Source: JAEZJZ01 sp050949055 (GTDB lineage Bacteria; Bacillota; UBA994; UBA5500). From it: a stretch of DNA of 64,000 nt. The stretch's first letter is position 1. The number at the start of each line of letters is the position of its first letter. Below the pieces are notes generated by a model. It was not told the origin of the DNA, did not search any database, and saw nothing but the letters and a program-made list of their open reading frames with translations. The stretch is from contig JBMNFA010000006.1 of the NCBI GenBank assembly GCA_050949055.1, positions 12,871 through 76,870 on the forward strand. The letters run 5' to 3'. Below, piece after piece: positions 8,849 to 17,159 of the stretch. A program made the position numbers and the translations under genes.

Positions 8849-9103
8849 TCTGCCAATACTTTGGGTTTCGACCAGCTGGAACAGGGCGCGTGCCCCATGA
8901 TTGGAATCAACTACCCCCAGCAGTACCCGCTGCACGCCCCGTTTCCCCAATCTGTTCACGCAAAACTCCTCGAACCAGTCGTCGTCATATGGGTATGCTT
9001 CCAGGTTCGGCTCAGGAAATGCGGGCTCCTTGACGGCGTTGCGCGGGAGCGGTGTAGAGCCAAAGATCGATCTGCTTGCCGTGCGCAGTGGAGCGTACGG
9101 CCG
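8849..9103 (-). pseudogene. Possible remnant of a GNAT-type acetyltransferase (3' end)
   Basis: The minus strand keeps an open frame without a start. It includes DDDWFEEFCVNRLGKRG and VQRVLLGVVDSNHGARALF. The latter resembles the last strand and helix of GNAT proteins. The frame then runs through the palindrome at 8816 and has no matching upstream domain. The 8808-9421 gap holds no other convincing gene, only this remnant and the degV promoter. Confidence 0.3.
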
Positions 9104-9333
9104 TCACTGCTGCACAAGTGGTATCAATGGAGTGCAGTCCGTTTCGCTAAAGGGTCTGATCACTGCAATTCACCTGAACTTTCTGTAGCACTGCTGGGGG
9201 ATTGGCGGCTAATTCCTCTTACATGGAATCTTACTGGCATGGAGAGCAGCGGAAAAGGTGTTTTTCTGTTTCATCTGTTTCATCCATGCCGTCGTCGCTA
9301 CCTTCCAAGCCGCTGGGCAAGCCCCCCAAAATG

Positions 9334-9362
9334 TTGATCATGACGCATCTGGCAAAGATAAT
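9334..9362 (+). promoter_or_regulatory. Promoter candidate for the degV-family gene
   Basis: TTGATC (9334-9339) and GATAAT (9357-9362) have a 17-base spacer. The start codon follows 60 bases later. Confidence 0.5.
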
Positions 9363-9421
9363 GTGGTATGATCGATTCGATGAAGCGAGCGGAGAATCTG
9401 GCGAAAGGTGGGCGATAGGTC

Positions 9422-10246
9422 TTGCTGCACGTGGTAACCGACAGCTCCTGCGATCTGCCGCAGGAGATGATTGAGAGCAACAGTATCCGGATAGTGCCTT
9501 TGACCGTCAATATCGATGACCAGAGCTATCGGGAGCGGGTGGACATCACTCCGGAAGAGTTCTATGATCGGATGGCGGCCAGCAGACGGCTTCCCAAGAC
9601 TTCCCAGCCATCGCCGGCCGCCTTTAGCGATGTGTTTCGGGAATTGGGCGAGCTGGGACAGGTGCTCTGTCTGACCATTTCCTCCAAACTGAGCGGGACG
9701 TACCAGTCTGCCCGCTTGGCGCAGGAGATGTCGGGGGCGGACGTAACCGTATTCGACACCCTGGCAGGTTCGCTGGGACACGGTCTACAGGTGCTGAGGG
9801 CTTGCAGGCTGGCACAAGCAGGGGCTACTGTCAGAGAGATAGTGGGAGAGCTCAGCGAATACCGCCGCAAGATGAAGATTCTGATTCTGTTGCAGACCTT
9901 GGAGAACATAGTCAAAGGGGGCCGCCTGAGCAGATTTCAAGGCAGCCTGGCTAGCATCCTGAACATTAAGCTGATCCTGCACAATGTGGACGGGGAAGTG
10001 CAGTTGCTGGAGAAGGTGAGGGGCAGCAAGCGGTTTCTGCAACGGGTGGTACAGGTGGCTCAGGAATTTTGTACTGACTTGGGCGATCGGGAAGTGGGCC
10101 TGACTCATTTCCGCAATTTAGAGGATGCCGAGCGGATCAAACAGTCACTGAGCGAGCAGTTATCTGCTCAGAGCTTCCTCACCAACAGCATGGGACCGAC
10201 CATGGCTACTTACGCCGGCGAAGGAGGCATCATTGTCGCCTTCTAG
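9422..10246 (+). CDS. DegV family fatty-acid-binding protein
   Basis: This 274-residue DegV/FakB-type protein binds a fatty acid and presents it to a FakA-type kinase for phosphorylation. The hallmark VTDSSCDLP is at residues 4-12, TSQPSPAAF near 60 and LTISSKLSGTYQSA near 80, followed by the Ile/Leu-rich C-terminal lipid pocket and GPTMATYAGEGGI at the end. The start is TTG after AAAGGTGGG. No fakA-like gene lies next to it. The family is certain, the physiological ligand is not. Confidence 0.92.
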   Translation: MLHVVTDSSCDLPQEMIESNSIRIVPLTVNIDDQSYRERVDITPEEFYDRMAASRRLPKTSQPSPAAFSDVFRELGELGQVLCLTISSKLSGTYQSARLAQEMSGADVTVFDTLAGSLGHGLQVLRACRLAQAGATVREIVGELSEYRRKMKILILLQTLENIVKGGRLSRFQGSLASILNIKLILHNVDGEVQLLEKVRGSKRFLQRVVQVAQEFCTDLGDREVGLTHFRNLEDAERIKQSLSEQLSAQSFLTNSMGPTMATYAGEGGIIVAF

Positions 10247-10265
10247 ATGGGGTATAGTCGAAATC

Positions 10266-10298
10266 AGAGACCGCAGTCACCAGATGACTGCGGTCTCT
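10266..10298. terminator. Bidirectional hairpin between convergent genes
   Basis: A perfect 14-bp stem AGAGACCGCAGTCA / TGACTGCGGTCTCT encloses a 5-base loop. It lies 20 bases after the DegV stop and 37 bases from the facing CapA-type gene. There is no long T run on either side. Confidence 0.7.
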
Positions 10299-10334
10299 GC
10301 ACGCGCGGGCCAGAAGAAAGGCTGTTACGGTTGA

Positions 10335-11636
10335 CTACTCACCGATGCGTATGTATCCAACCCCATCGCAGACCTCGATCTTTGTGCCGAAGGGGGCGGA
10401 CAGCTCCGCCAAGTAGTTGAGCACCTCGTCGTCTTGCAGCAGGGCGGGCAACCCTTTGCGGGAGCGGGGAAGGGTCATGTTCAGCGTGATCGGATAGAGC
10501 TGAATCCCGGTCAATTTGCCATCCTCCATGGTCCATCCGGCCATGACTGACAGCCAGATGTTCGGCTGCACGCCGTAACCGGTGGTTCCGTTCTTGCTGC
10601 GATTGTCCATATAGGCCCCCACCTTGGTGTCCAGCGGCATGCCTCGGTTGATATAGGCATCGGCCGGTTGCAGGTCGACCGTTTCGGTCTGGAAGATGAA
10701 GTTTCCCAGACTGTAGAAGATGGGCTTGCCAGCGTAGATTTCAATGCCCCGCAACTCGTGGGGCCCATGCCCGATGATCCCGTCTGCTCCCGCGTCGATG
10801 CAGTTGCGGGCGAAGGTGCGCAGAAACTCCGCCGGTTTGGTGATATCTATCCCGTCAGCTTCGTGGGCATGGATGCTGACCAGCACGTAATCGGCCTGCT
10901 TGCGGGCTTCCCTGATCTCGCCCGCGATGCGCTCCATGTCCACCGGCAGCGGATGGGTGTGCATACCGTTTTCTTCGGAACAGACAAAGCTGAGGCCGCC
11001 AAAGGTGAGCGTGCCGGGCGCAGGCGGGTTGCGATAGCCGTTCTTGATGCTGCGCTCAGCGGCAGCGTTGATTGACGTAGCCTTGGCGATCTGCTCTAGC
11101 GCAGCGAAGTGCTTCTGTTCCACATGGTAGCGGGTGACGTAACGCAGTGGGTTGAGACCGGGGCGACCCTGCATATCCCCACTTTGGGCGCCAGCGGCCC
11201 CTGACTCGTGGAACGATGAGGAGGCTGCAATCAGCGCTATCCTGGCGTTGTCGCACTCCAGGTAAGCGGCACGGGAAGCATCCCCCAGATGTTTTCCGGT
11301 GCCGGCAAAGACCATCTGGCGGTCTCGCAGGTGCCTAATGGTGGCCAGCACCCCACCGTGGCTGTAATCGTGGGAATGGTTGTTGGCCGTATTGTAGAGG
11401 TTGAACCCGAATTCCTGGATATCGTCCAGAATACTGGGCGAGGCCATCGCCCAAGTTCCCCCGCTGAAGGCCGCCGGATAACCCTCATGATCGTGGAACG
11501 TCATTTCCAGGTTGGAGAATTTGACATCGTGTTGCTGGATAATTCGTTTCACTTGGGCAAAGCCTGGATAGGCTTTAGGGACGCGGCGGGTGATGAAGGC
11601 GTCCCCGGTAGCGATAAAGGTTGTCTTGCTGGACAT
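10335..11636 (-). CDS. CapA family (PGA_cap) protein, paralogue of the gene at 1948
   Basis: This 433-residue CapA-type protein shares its motif order with the first copy: FIATGDAFITRR, FSNLEMTF, TANNHSHDYSHGG, VSIHAHEADG, GADGIIGHGPHELRG and PIFYSLGNF. The ATG at 11636 is preferred because AAAGGGG lies eight bases upstream. An in-frame GTG nine bases earlier is an alternative. No signal peptide is present. It is divergent from an N-acyl-D-amino-acid deacylase gene, so a link to D-glutamyl polymers or D-peptides is tempting, but this is inference from position only. Confidence 0.85.
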   Translation of the reverse strand: MSSKTTFIATGDAFITRRVPKAYPGFAQVKRIIQQHDVKFSNLEMTFHDHEGYPAAFSGGTWAMASPSILDDIQEFGFNLYNTANNHSHDYSHGGVLATIRHLRDRQMVFAGTGKHLGDASRAAYLECDNARIALIAASSSFHESGAAGAQSGDMQGRPGLNPLRYVTRYHVEQKHFAALEQIAKATSINAAAERSIKNGYRNPPAPGTLTFGGLSFVCSEENGMHTHPLPVDMERIAGEIREARKQADYVLVSIHAHEADGIDITKPAEFLRTFARNCIDAGADGIIGHGPHELRGIEIYAGKPIFYSLGNFIFQTETVDLQPADAYINRGMPLDTKVGAYMDNRSKNGTTGYGVQPNIWLSVMAGWTMEDGKLTGIQLYPITLNMTLPRSRKGLPALLQDDEVLNYLAELSAPFGTKIEVCDGVGYIRIGE

Positions 11637-11709
11637 TAGGTGCACCCCTTTCGATTGACTGATGATACGAGCTCGCCACGGCCACCCTTAAGAAGCAATC
11701 AGCGTATTC

Positions 11710-11772
11710 TAGTAATTTTCTATAACCGTAGCATCTAATTGTTTTGAATTGTAGCATAACTGTTAGTAATTT
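11710..11772. promoter_or_regulatory. Nested direct repeats in an AT-rich divergent promoter region
   Basis: TAGTAATTT occurs at 11710-11718 and 11764-11772, and between them GTAGCAT occurs at 11728-11734 and 11751-11757, an A-B-B-A order of direct repeats around AATTGTTTTGAATT. The 342-base gap between two divergent genes holds this AT-rich block and a TATGAT (11903-11908) upstream of the deacylase gene. It may be a regulator-binding region. Confidence 0.4.
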
Positions 11773-11978
11773 GCCAGCGCTTTGCACGTTTTCCAGCTGA
11801 TATTACCTACAGCCTCTTTTCCAGCCACGGCCATGGCAAATCCCCGCCGCCTAACTTTTCAGATATGAATCTCGAATAACCCAAATCTTTCGGTACCTGT
11901 GATATGATGCATAAAGAAGCATCAATGTCACATAGCGCAATTGATGGGTCAACATTTAACTGAGAAAGGGGTCACAGT

Positions 11979-13556
11979 ATGTACGACTATATTCTTAAAG
12001 GCGGAACCATCGTTGACGGCAGCGGGGCACCTTCCTACCAAGCAGACGTGGCTATCAAAGATGGGAAGATAGCCAAAATCGCCCCGGAGATCACCTGCAG
12101 CGCAGCGCAAGTAATCGATGTCAGCGGCTTGACGGTAGCGCCTGGCTTCATCGATATCCACTCCCATTCGGACACGATTTTCCTGCTGGACGACCGTTGC
12201 GAAGGAAAGCTCTATCAGGGTGTGACCACCGAGTTGGCCGGCCAGTGCGGTTCTACCATCTATCCCTGCCCGGCGGACCGCATGGAGAATATTCGGGGCT
12301 TTGCCGGCGCTCGTCTCCAGGAGTTCGCCTCGGCCTCCTTCCAGGAGTTCATGGATAAGGTGAAGGCAGAGGGCAAGCGGATGAGCACCAACCTGATTTC
12401 GCTGATCGGCCACGGAGCTCTTCGCTGCGGCGTGATGGGCTATGAGAACCGCAAGGCGACCCCCGAAGAATTGCGAGAGATGCAGTCACTGCTGGATCGC
12501 GACATGCAAGCCGGCGCTTGGGGCCTTTCGCTCGGACTGGGATACACGCCCGGAGTTTCGTCTGACCAGGAAGAGCTGAACGCTCTGGGTGAAGTGGTGG
12601 CCAGATATGACGGCATCATCACTTCGCACATGCGCGACCAGGGAACAAACACGCCCACATCCCTCGAAGAAATGTACGAGATCAACCGGCAGACAGGGGC
12701 GCATGTGCATATCGCCCACTTTAAAGCCAGCGGCAAAGCGAACTGGGGGCGGGCTCCGGAGTTCGTCCAGAACGTCGCCGCTGCTCGCGAAGCCGGCATC
12801 AACGTGACGGTGGACGTTTATCCTTATACCGCGGCCTCTTCCGGCATCACCAACTCCTTCCCTAAGTGGGCCATCCAAGGCGGCAAGGCGATGGCTATCG
12901 CTCGCCTAAAAGGGGAAGAGCGGCAGCAGATCATGGACTACCTGAACGAGCACTTCCAGACCCAGGCTGATGGCGACAGGTTGTATATGGTCACCACCAA
13001 CGGTCGTTATCCCGTCGCCGACGGCAAGACAGTCTGGCAGTTGAGCCAGGAGTTGGGCTTGTCCATGGCCGAGACCATCGCCAAGGTTACTCTGGAGACC
13101 GACGCCCAGACCACCTGCATCTCCTTTGCGATGAGCGAGGAAGACGTGGATTATATGTTGTCACAGAATGACTATGCCATCGGCAGCGACGGTCGGGGCT
13201 TACCGCTGGCCGCCGAAGAGAACCAGGGCAAACCTCATCCGCGCAACTTCGGCACTTTCCCGCGCTTCTTGCGCCTGGCCCGCGAGAAGGGCTACTGCTC
13301 CTTGGAGCAAGCGGTGCATCGCATGACCGGGCTGTCGGCCGATATCCTCGGCCTCAGCGACCGCGGTCTACTGCAGGAAGGCAAAGTGGCGGACATCACC
13401 GTGTTCGACCCGGCGAACGTCACCGACAAGGCCACCTTCGCCGATCCTTTCCAAAAGCCAGTCGGTATCGAGCACGTGTTCATCTCAGGGCAGCCGGCAT
13501 TGCTCAACGGACAGCAGACAGGAGAACGGCTGGGTCAGTTCATTCTCAAGCAGTAA
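11979..13556 (+). CDS. N-acyl-D-amino-acid deacylase family amidohydrolase
   Basis: This 525-residue D-aminoacylase/dihydroorotase-type amidohydrolase begins DYILKGGTIVDGSG and has the metal-binding GFIDIHSHSD motif near residue 60. GVTTELAGQCGSTIYP supplies the cysteine typical of D-aminoacylases. IAHFKASG contributes a histidine, and YAIGSDGRGLP near residue 405 holds the catalytic Asp. The enzyme hydrolyses N-acyl-D-amino acids in the cytoplasm. GAAAGGGG precedes the ATG. A strong hairpin at 13576 ends the unit. Exact substrate specificity cannot be read from sequence. Confidence 0.92.
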   Translation: MYDYILKGGTIVDGSGAPSYQADVAIKDGKIAKIAPEITCSAAQVIDVSGLTVAPGFIDIHSHSDTIFLLDDRCEGKLYQGVTTELAGQCGSTIYPCPADRMENIRGFAGARLQEFASASFQEFMDKVKAEGKRMSTNLISLIGHGALRCGVMGYENRKATPEELREMQSLLDRDMQAGAWGLSLGLGYTPGVSSDQEELNALGEVVARYDGIITSHMRDQGTNTPTSLEEMYEINRQTGAHVHIAHFKASGKANWGRAPEFVQNVAAAREAGINVTVDVYPYTAASSGITNSFPKWAIQGGKAMAIARLKGEERQQIMDYLNEHFQTQADGDRLYMVTTNGRYPVADGKTVWQLSQELGLSMAETIAKVTLETDAQTTCISFAMSEEDVDYMLSQNDYAIGSDGRGLPLAAEENQGKPHPRNFGTFPRFLRLAREKGYCSLEQAVHRMTGLSADILGLSDRGLLQEGKVADITVFDPANVTDKATFADPFQKPVGIEHVFISGQPALLNGQQTGERLGQFILKQ

Positions 13557-13575
13557 CAGCAACAGCGTGGATCCA

Positions 13576-13611
13576 AGGGAGCCTGGCGATCAAACGGTCG
13601 CCAGGCTCCCT
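13576..13611. terminator. Hairpin terminator after the deacylase gene
   Basis: A 14-bp perfect stem AGGGAGCCTGGCGA / TCGCCAGGCTCCCT with an 8-base loop starts 20 bases after the stop. It faces the 3' end of the ABC transporter operon and may serve both directions. Confidence 0.8.
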
Positions 13612-13639
13612 CATTCCTCATTCCCCATCCCACACTCCC

Positions 13640-14491
13640 CTAACTCCCTTCTCGGCCACGCAGGTATCTCTTCTCTATCCAGGCCACCAGTTGATACATC
13701 AGCGCGGCGGCGATGGATAGCAGGATGACGCTGGTCATCACCAGGTTCATGTTCAACACTTGGCCTCCGTAGATGGCCAGGTACCCCAGTCCAGCTTTAG
13801 AAACCAGGAACTCGCCCACAATTACCCCCACAAAGGACAAGCCAACATTTACTTTCAATGCAGAGATGATGGTGGGGATGCTGGCTGGAACCACTACCTT
13901 GCTCAGGATCTGCCACCTGCTGGCACCGAAAGTCCTTACGAGCTTCACCTGGTTTTGGTCCACTTCTTTGAATCCGGTGAAGACAACCATGATGGTGGTG
14001 ATCAGGGAGATGGCCAAAGCCATGGCCACAATAGCCACCTGAGTCGTGCCCAGCCAGACTATGAACAACGGACCTAACACTATCTTGGGCAGGCTATTCA
14101 GTACCACCAGGTAGGGGTCCATCACTTTGGCCAGAAATTCTGACCACCAGAGCACGATGGCCACGATCGTCCCCACCAAGGTGCCCAACAGGAAGCCGAT
14201 GGCTGTCTCGGTGCAGGTGACTAACAGATGACGATACAGGCTGCCGTCGGTATGTAGCCTGACCATGGTGCTCCAGATGCGGGAGGGTTGGCTGACCAGG
14301 AACGGATCTATCCATTCTTGGTAGGCAGCAATCTCCCAAGCCGCAAAGCAGACCACCAGAATGGCCAGCTGTGTCAGCACGATAGTCAATCGACGTTTCC
14401 AATGCCGCCAAATGTACTGGGCGTGCTCCGGTGTTTCCGCCGAGCTAGTGATCCTGTTGCGCAACCGAGTCCACGGGTTGTACATGCACAT
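13640..14491 (-). CDS. ABC transporter permease (NitT/TauT type)
   Basis: This is a 283-residue inner-membrane permease with about six hydrophobic segments and the BPD_transp_1 domain. The conserved coupling loop corresponds to RTFGASRWQILSKVVVPASI (EAA-like). The ATG at 14491 is used because GGAGGAG lies five to six bases upstream. A longer frame to 14527 has no ribosome site. It overlaps the ATPase gene by 47 bases. With the ATPase and lipoprotein it forms an importer of the SsuC/TauC class. The ligand is unknown. Confidence 0.9.
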   Translation of the reverse strand: MCMYNPWTRLRNRITSSAETPEHAQYIWRHWKRRLTIVLTQLAILVVCFAAWEIAAYQEWIDPFLVSQPSRIWSTMVRLHTDGSLYRHLLVTCTETAIGFLLGTLVGTIVAIVLWWSEFLAKVMDPYLVVLNSLPKIVLGPLFIVWLGTTQVAIVAMALAISLITTIMVVFTGFKEVDQNQVKLVRTFGASRWQILSKVVVPASIPTIISALKVNVGLSFVGVIVGEFLVSKAGLGYLAIYGGQVLNMNLVMTSVILLSIAAALMYQLVAWIEKRYLRGREGS

Positions 14492-15242
14492 CCAACTCCT
14501 CCCAGATGCGGTTAAAGAAACGGCCAAAGGCAGGTGACCGGCGAGATTGCATGGGGGTCAGGTGGGCGTCGTCCAGTTCGATGTAGATATCTGCCTTGAT
14601 TCGACCGGGGCGCTTGGTCAACACAATTACCCGGTCGCACATGGCCACCGCTTCCGGTATGTCATGGGTGACCAGGAGCACCGTTTTTCCAGCCTTCTTC
14701 AAAATCCCTTCCACCTCGTCCTGCATGGTCAGCCGGGTCTGATAGTCCAGGGCGGAGAAGGGTTCATCCAGAAGCAACACGCTGGGATTGGTGGCCAGGG
14801 TGCGGATTAGCGCTGCCCGCTGTCGCATGCCTCCAGAGAGCTGACTGGGGAAGCGTTGGCGAAAGCCCCCCAGTCCGTAGCCTTGCAGCATATCGGCCAC
14901 CGCCTGGACGCTAGTCTGGCTGCATTGTCTGGTCAATTCTAGACCCAGCCGACAATTGCGTTCGATGGTGCGCCAGTCAAACAGATAGTCCTGTTGCAGC
15001 ATATAACCTACCTGGGCTGTTGACCCGGTCACCTCTTTGCCATCGATCAACACTTGGCCTGAGGTCGGTTTGAGCATACCAGCAATTAGGGAGAGCAACG
15101 TGCTCTTACCACTCCCACTGGGGCCAACAATGCCGACGAATTGTCCCTTTTCCACTTTCAGGGACAGATTGCTGATGGCATGGGTAACTCCAGATAGGGT
15201 CATGTACTCCAACGACACATCCCGCAGCTCTATGTGAGCCAT
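14445..15242 (-). CDS. ABC transporter ATP-binding protein (NitT/TauT type)
   Basis: This 265-residue ATPase has Walker A GPSGSGKSTLL near residue 40, the Q-loop, signature LSGGMRQRAALIRTLA near 140, Walker B VLLLDEPFSALD and switch histidine LLVTHDIPEA. It powers the importer made with the neighbouring permease and lipoprotein. It starts 17 bases after the lipoprotein gene, and its 3' end overlaps the permease start, indicating tight coupling. Confidence 0.95.
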   Translation of the reverse strand: MAHIELRDVSLEYMTLSGVTHAISNLSLKVEKGQFVGIVGPSGSGKSTLLSLIAGMLKPTSGQVLIDGKEVTGSTAQVGYMLQQDYLFDWRTIERNCRLGLELTRQCSQTSVQAVADMLQGYGLGGFRQRFPSQLSGGMRQRAALIRTLATNPSVLLLDEPFSALDYQTRLTMQDEVEGILKKAGKTVLLVTHDIPEAVAMCDRVIVLTKRPGRIKADIYIELDDAHLTPMQSRRSPAFGRFFNRIWEELDVHVQPVDSVAQQDH

Positions 15243-15259
15243 TGCCCTCCTCCTTCTCC

Positions 15260-16273
15260 CTATCTGATCGTCTTTACCGCTTCCTCGGCAAAATCGGTGT
15301 TGGCTATGCGGCTATACTCCACTGGTTCGTCCAATTCTCCAGCTTCAATCATGATCCGCTGCAATTGATCAAACCAGGCCTCTGGTATGACTGGATTGCT
15401 GGCCCAAGCATCTAACTCCTGATATCGCTCTATGACGGTAGTCAAGATGTCCATATTGGCATCTGGGAAAGCAGGGGCGATTACTTCGGCGATTTCTCTC
15501 GGCGTGTGGGACTGCATCCACAGCTGTGCTCGATAGATGGCGTTGGTGAACTTTTGTACCGTATCCGGGTTTTCCTTTATGTAGTTGGCCGTGGCATGGA
15601 AGGTGGTGTAGGGCAGCAACCCACTGCCTTCGCCCAAAGCGGCCACGATCACCCCTGCATTCTCCTGCTCCAGGATGCTGGGGGAGGGTTCCCAGAGTTG
15701 TACGTAGTCCCCCGTACCTTCTTTGAACGCCAGGGCGGTGGCGTCCAGGGCGATGCTCTGGATAATCTCCACATCCTGAAAAGGCACAATTCCATCCTGC
15801 TTCAAATTCCACTCCAGTACCATCTGCGGCACCCCACCTTTGCGTCCGCCGATGATCACCTTGCCTGCGGTATCCCGCCAGCGGAAGTCCGGCTCCTCGA
15901 CCCGGCCTACCAGGAACGAGCCGTCGCGCTGTGTGCAGGCGGCGAAAGCGATAATCGGATTGCTGGCGCCTTGCTTGGTGGCATACACAGCCTGTTCGGA
16001 ACCAAACAGGGCGAACTGGGCACTGCCCGAGAGGATGGCTGCAGCGCCTTTGTCAGCACCCTGAGCCACCTCCAACACCACGTCCAGCCCTTCATCTTTG
16101 AAGAAGCCGTTATGTATCGCTACATATTGTGGACAGTAGAAGATGGAGTGAATAACCTCCGAGAGTACGACCCTCTGCAGCTCGTCTTCAGTTGCTTCCC
16201 GCGGCTTGCATCCTGCCAACGACCCGAGCATCACCAACAGCAGTGCGGCGATAACCAATATGCGACCTTTCAT
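15260..16273 (-). CDS. ABC transporter substrate-binding lipoprotein (NMT1/SsuA-like)
   Basis: This 337-residue lipoprotein has a signal peptide with lipobox LAGC near residue 22, so it is anchored outside the membrane. The family stretch FYCPQYVAIHNGFFKDEGLD is typical of the NMT1/SsuA/TauA group, which binds sulfonates, nitrate, thiamine precursors or other small ligands. It is first in the operon, ahead of ATPase and permease. No riboswitch or metabolic neighbour identifies the ligand. I looked for a TPP element upstream and saw none. Confidence 0.9.
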   Translation of the reverse strand: MKGRILVIAALLLVMLGSLAGCKPREATEDELQRVVLSEVIHSIFYCPQYVAIHNGFFKDEGLDVVLEVAQGADKGAAAILSGSAQFALFGSEQAVYATKQGASNPIIAFAACTQRDGSFLVGRVEEPDFRWRDTAGKVIIGGRKGGVPQMVLEWNLKQDGIVPFQDVEIIQSIALDATALAFKEGTGDYVQLWEPSPSILEQENAGVIVAALGEGSGLLPYTTFHATANYIKENPDTVQKFTNAIYRAQLWMQSHTPREIAEVIAPAFPDANMDILTTVIERYQELDAWASNPVIPEAWFDQLQRIMIEAGELDEPVEYSRIANTDFAEEAVKTIR

Positions 16274-16522
16274 CTATTGCCCCCCTTGTCAAGACTGGCG
16301 ACATCGCTCAGTCTCGCTAGTATGGCAATATATGCTCCTCTGCGTTAAGGCGTGTCAACGAGCAACTTGTCAGCTGCGATCCGCCGCAGTGCCCTGAGGC
16401 AATGTCGCTTTAGGTGTCAGTCGCGCAGGGGACGCTGCAACTTGTCAACAAGCCATGATTAGCCCCAAGCTGCCGCTTGGCGTTAGCATAGAAGCAGGCC
16501 ACAGGAGAGGGGGGAGTTAAGG

Positions 16523-16750
16523 ATGGCAATTACCAAGAATGCCCTATCCAGTCGGCTGCAGCTAGTGGTGCAGACTGGAACAGACGGGCAAGGCAACCCC
16601 ACCTTCCGCACCCGCTCGTATAACGGCGTGCGTGTGGATGCCTTAGACGAAGACGTTTACGCAGTAGCGCTGGTGATCGGCTCTCTGCAAGAGCATCCGC
16701 TGTACGCGATCAAGCGAGTGGACGAGGGTGAGCTGACAGAAGAGCTGTAG
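16523..16750 (+). CDS. DUF1659 domain protein
   Basis: This 75-residue protein of the DUF1659 family contains LQLVVQTGTDGQGNPTFRTR and ends in acidic residues. It has no signal peptide or membrane segment. It is followed after 37 bases by a DUF2922 gene, a pairing widespread in Firmicutes whose function is unknown. The ATG follows a GAGAGGGGGGAG site. Confidence 0.88.
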   Translation: MAITKNALSSRLQLVVQTGTDGQGNPTFRTRSYNGVRVDALDEDVYAVALVIGSLQEHPLYAIKRVDEGELTEEL

Positions 16751-16787
16751 GGACAGCCGAGAGGTAGCAGGAAGGGGGTGAGCAAAG

Positions 16788-17012
16788 TTGGCGGCAGTAG
16801 AGACTCTGCAGATGTCATTTATCAATGCGGAAGGCCGTACCACGTCAATTTCTGTGATCGATCCCAAGGAGGGCCTTACCCCGGCTGAGGTAGAGGCAGC
16901 CATGCAGGAGATTGTCGACAAGAATATCTTCGCCACCAGCGGAGGTGCCTTGGTAAGCATTGCTTCAGCGCGTTTGATCAGCCGGGATGTAACTATCTTG
17001 GTCGAGTCATAG
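16788..17012 (+). CDS. DUF2922 domain protein
   Basis: This 74-residue DUF2922 protein contains QMSFINAEGRTTSISV, DPKEGLTPAEVEAAMQ and IVDKNIF. The start is TTG behind GGAAGGGGGTGAG. It is the usual partner of the preceding DUF1659 gene, and the two are probably co-expressed. No function is known. Confidence 0.88.
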   Translation: MAAVETLQMSFINAEGRTTSISVIDPKEGLTPAEVEAAMQEIVDKNIFATSGGALVSIASARLISRDVTILVES

Positions 17013-17159
17013 AGCTGGGCCGCTTGGACTTGATCCAGGCGGCCTGACTATACCGAGGTGAACGCGGGGTTTTCTTCTTGCCGTGATGGGGTATCTGATA
17101 GGAAGAATGGCGGTGAATAGAGAAGTGATCTGGCAGCAAAGGGTGAGAGGAGGCATCTG

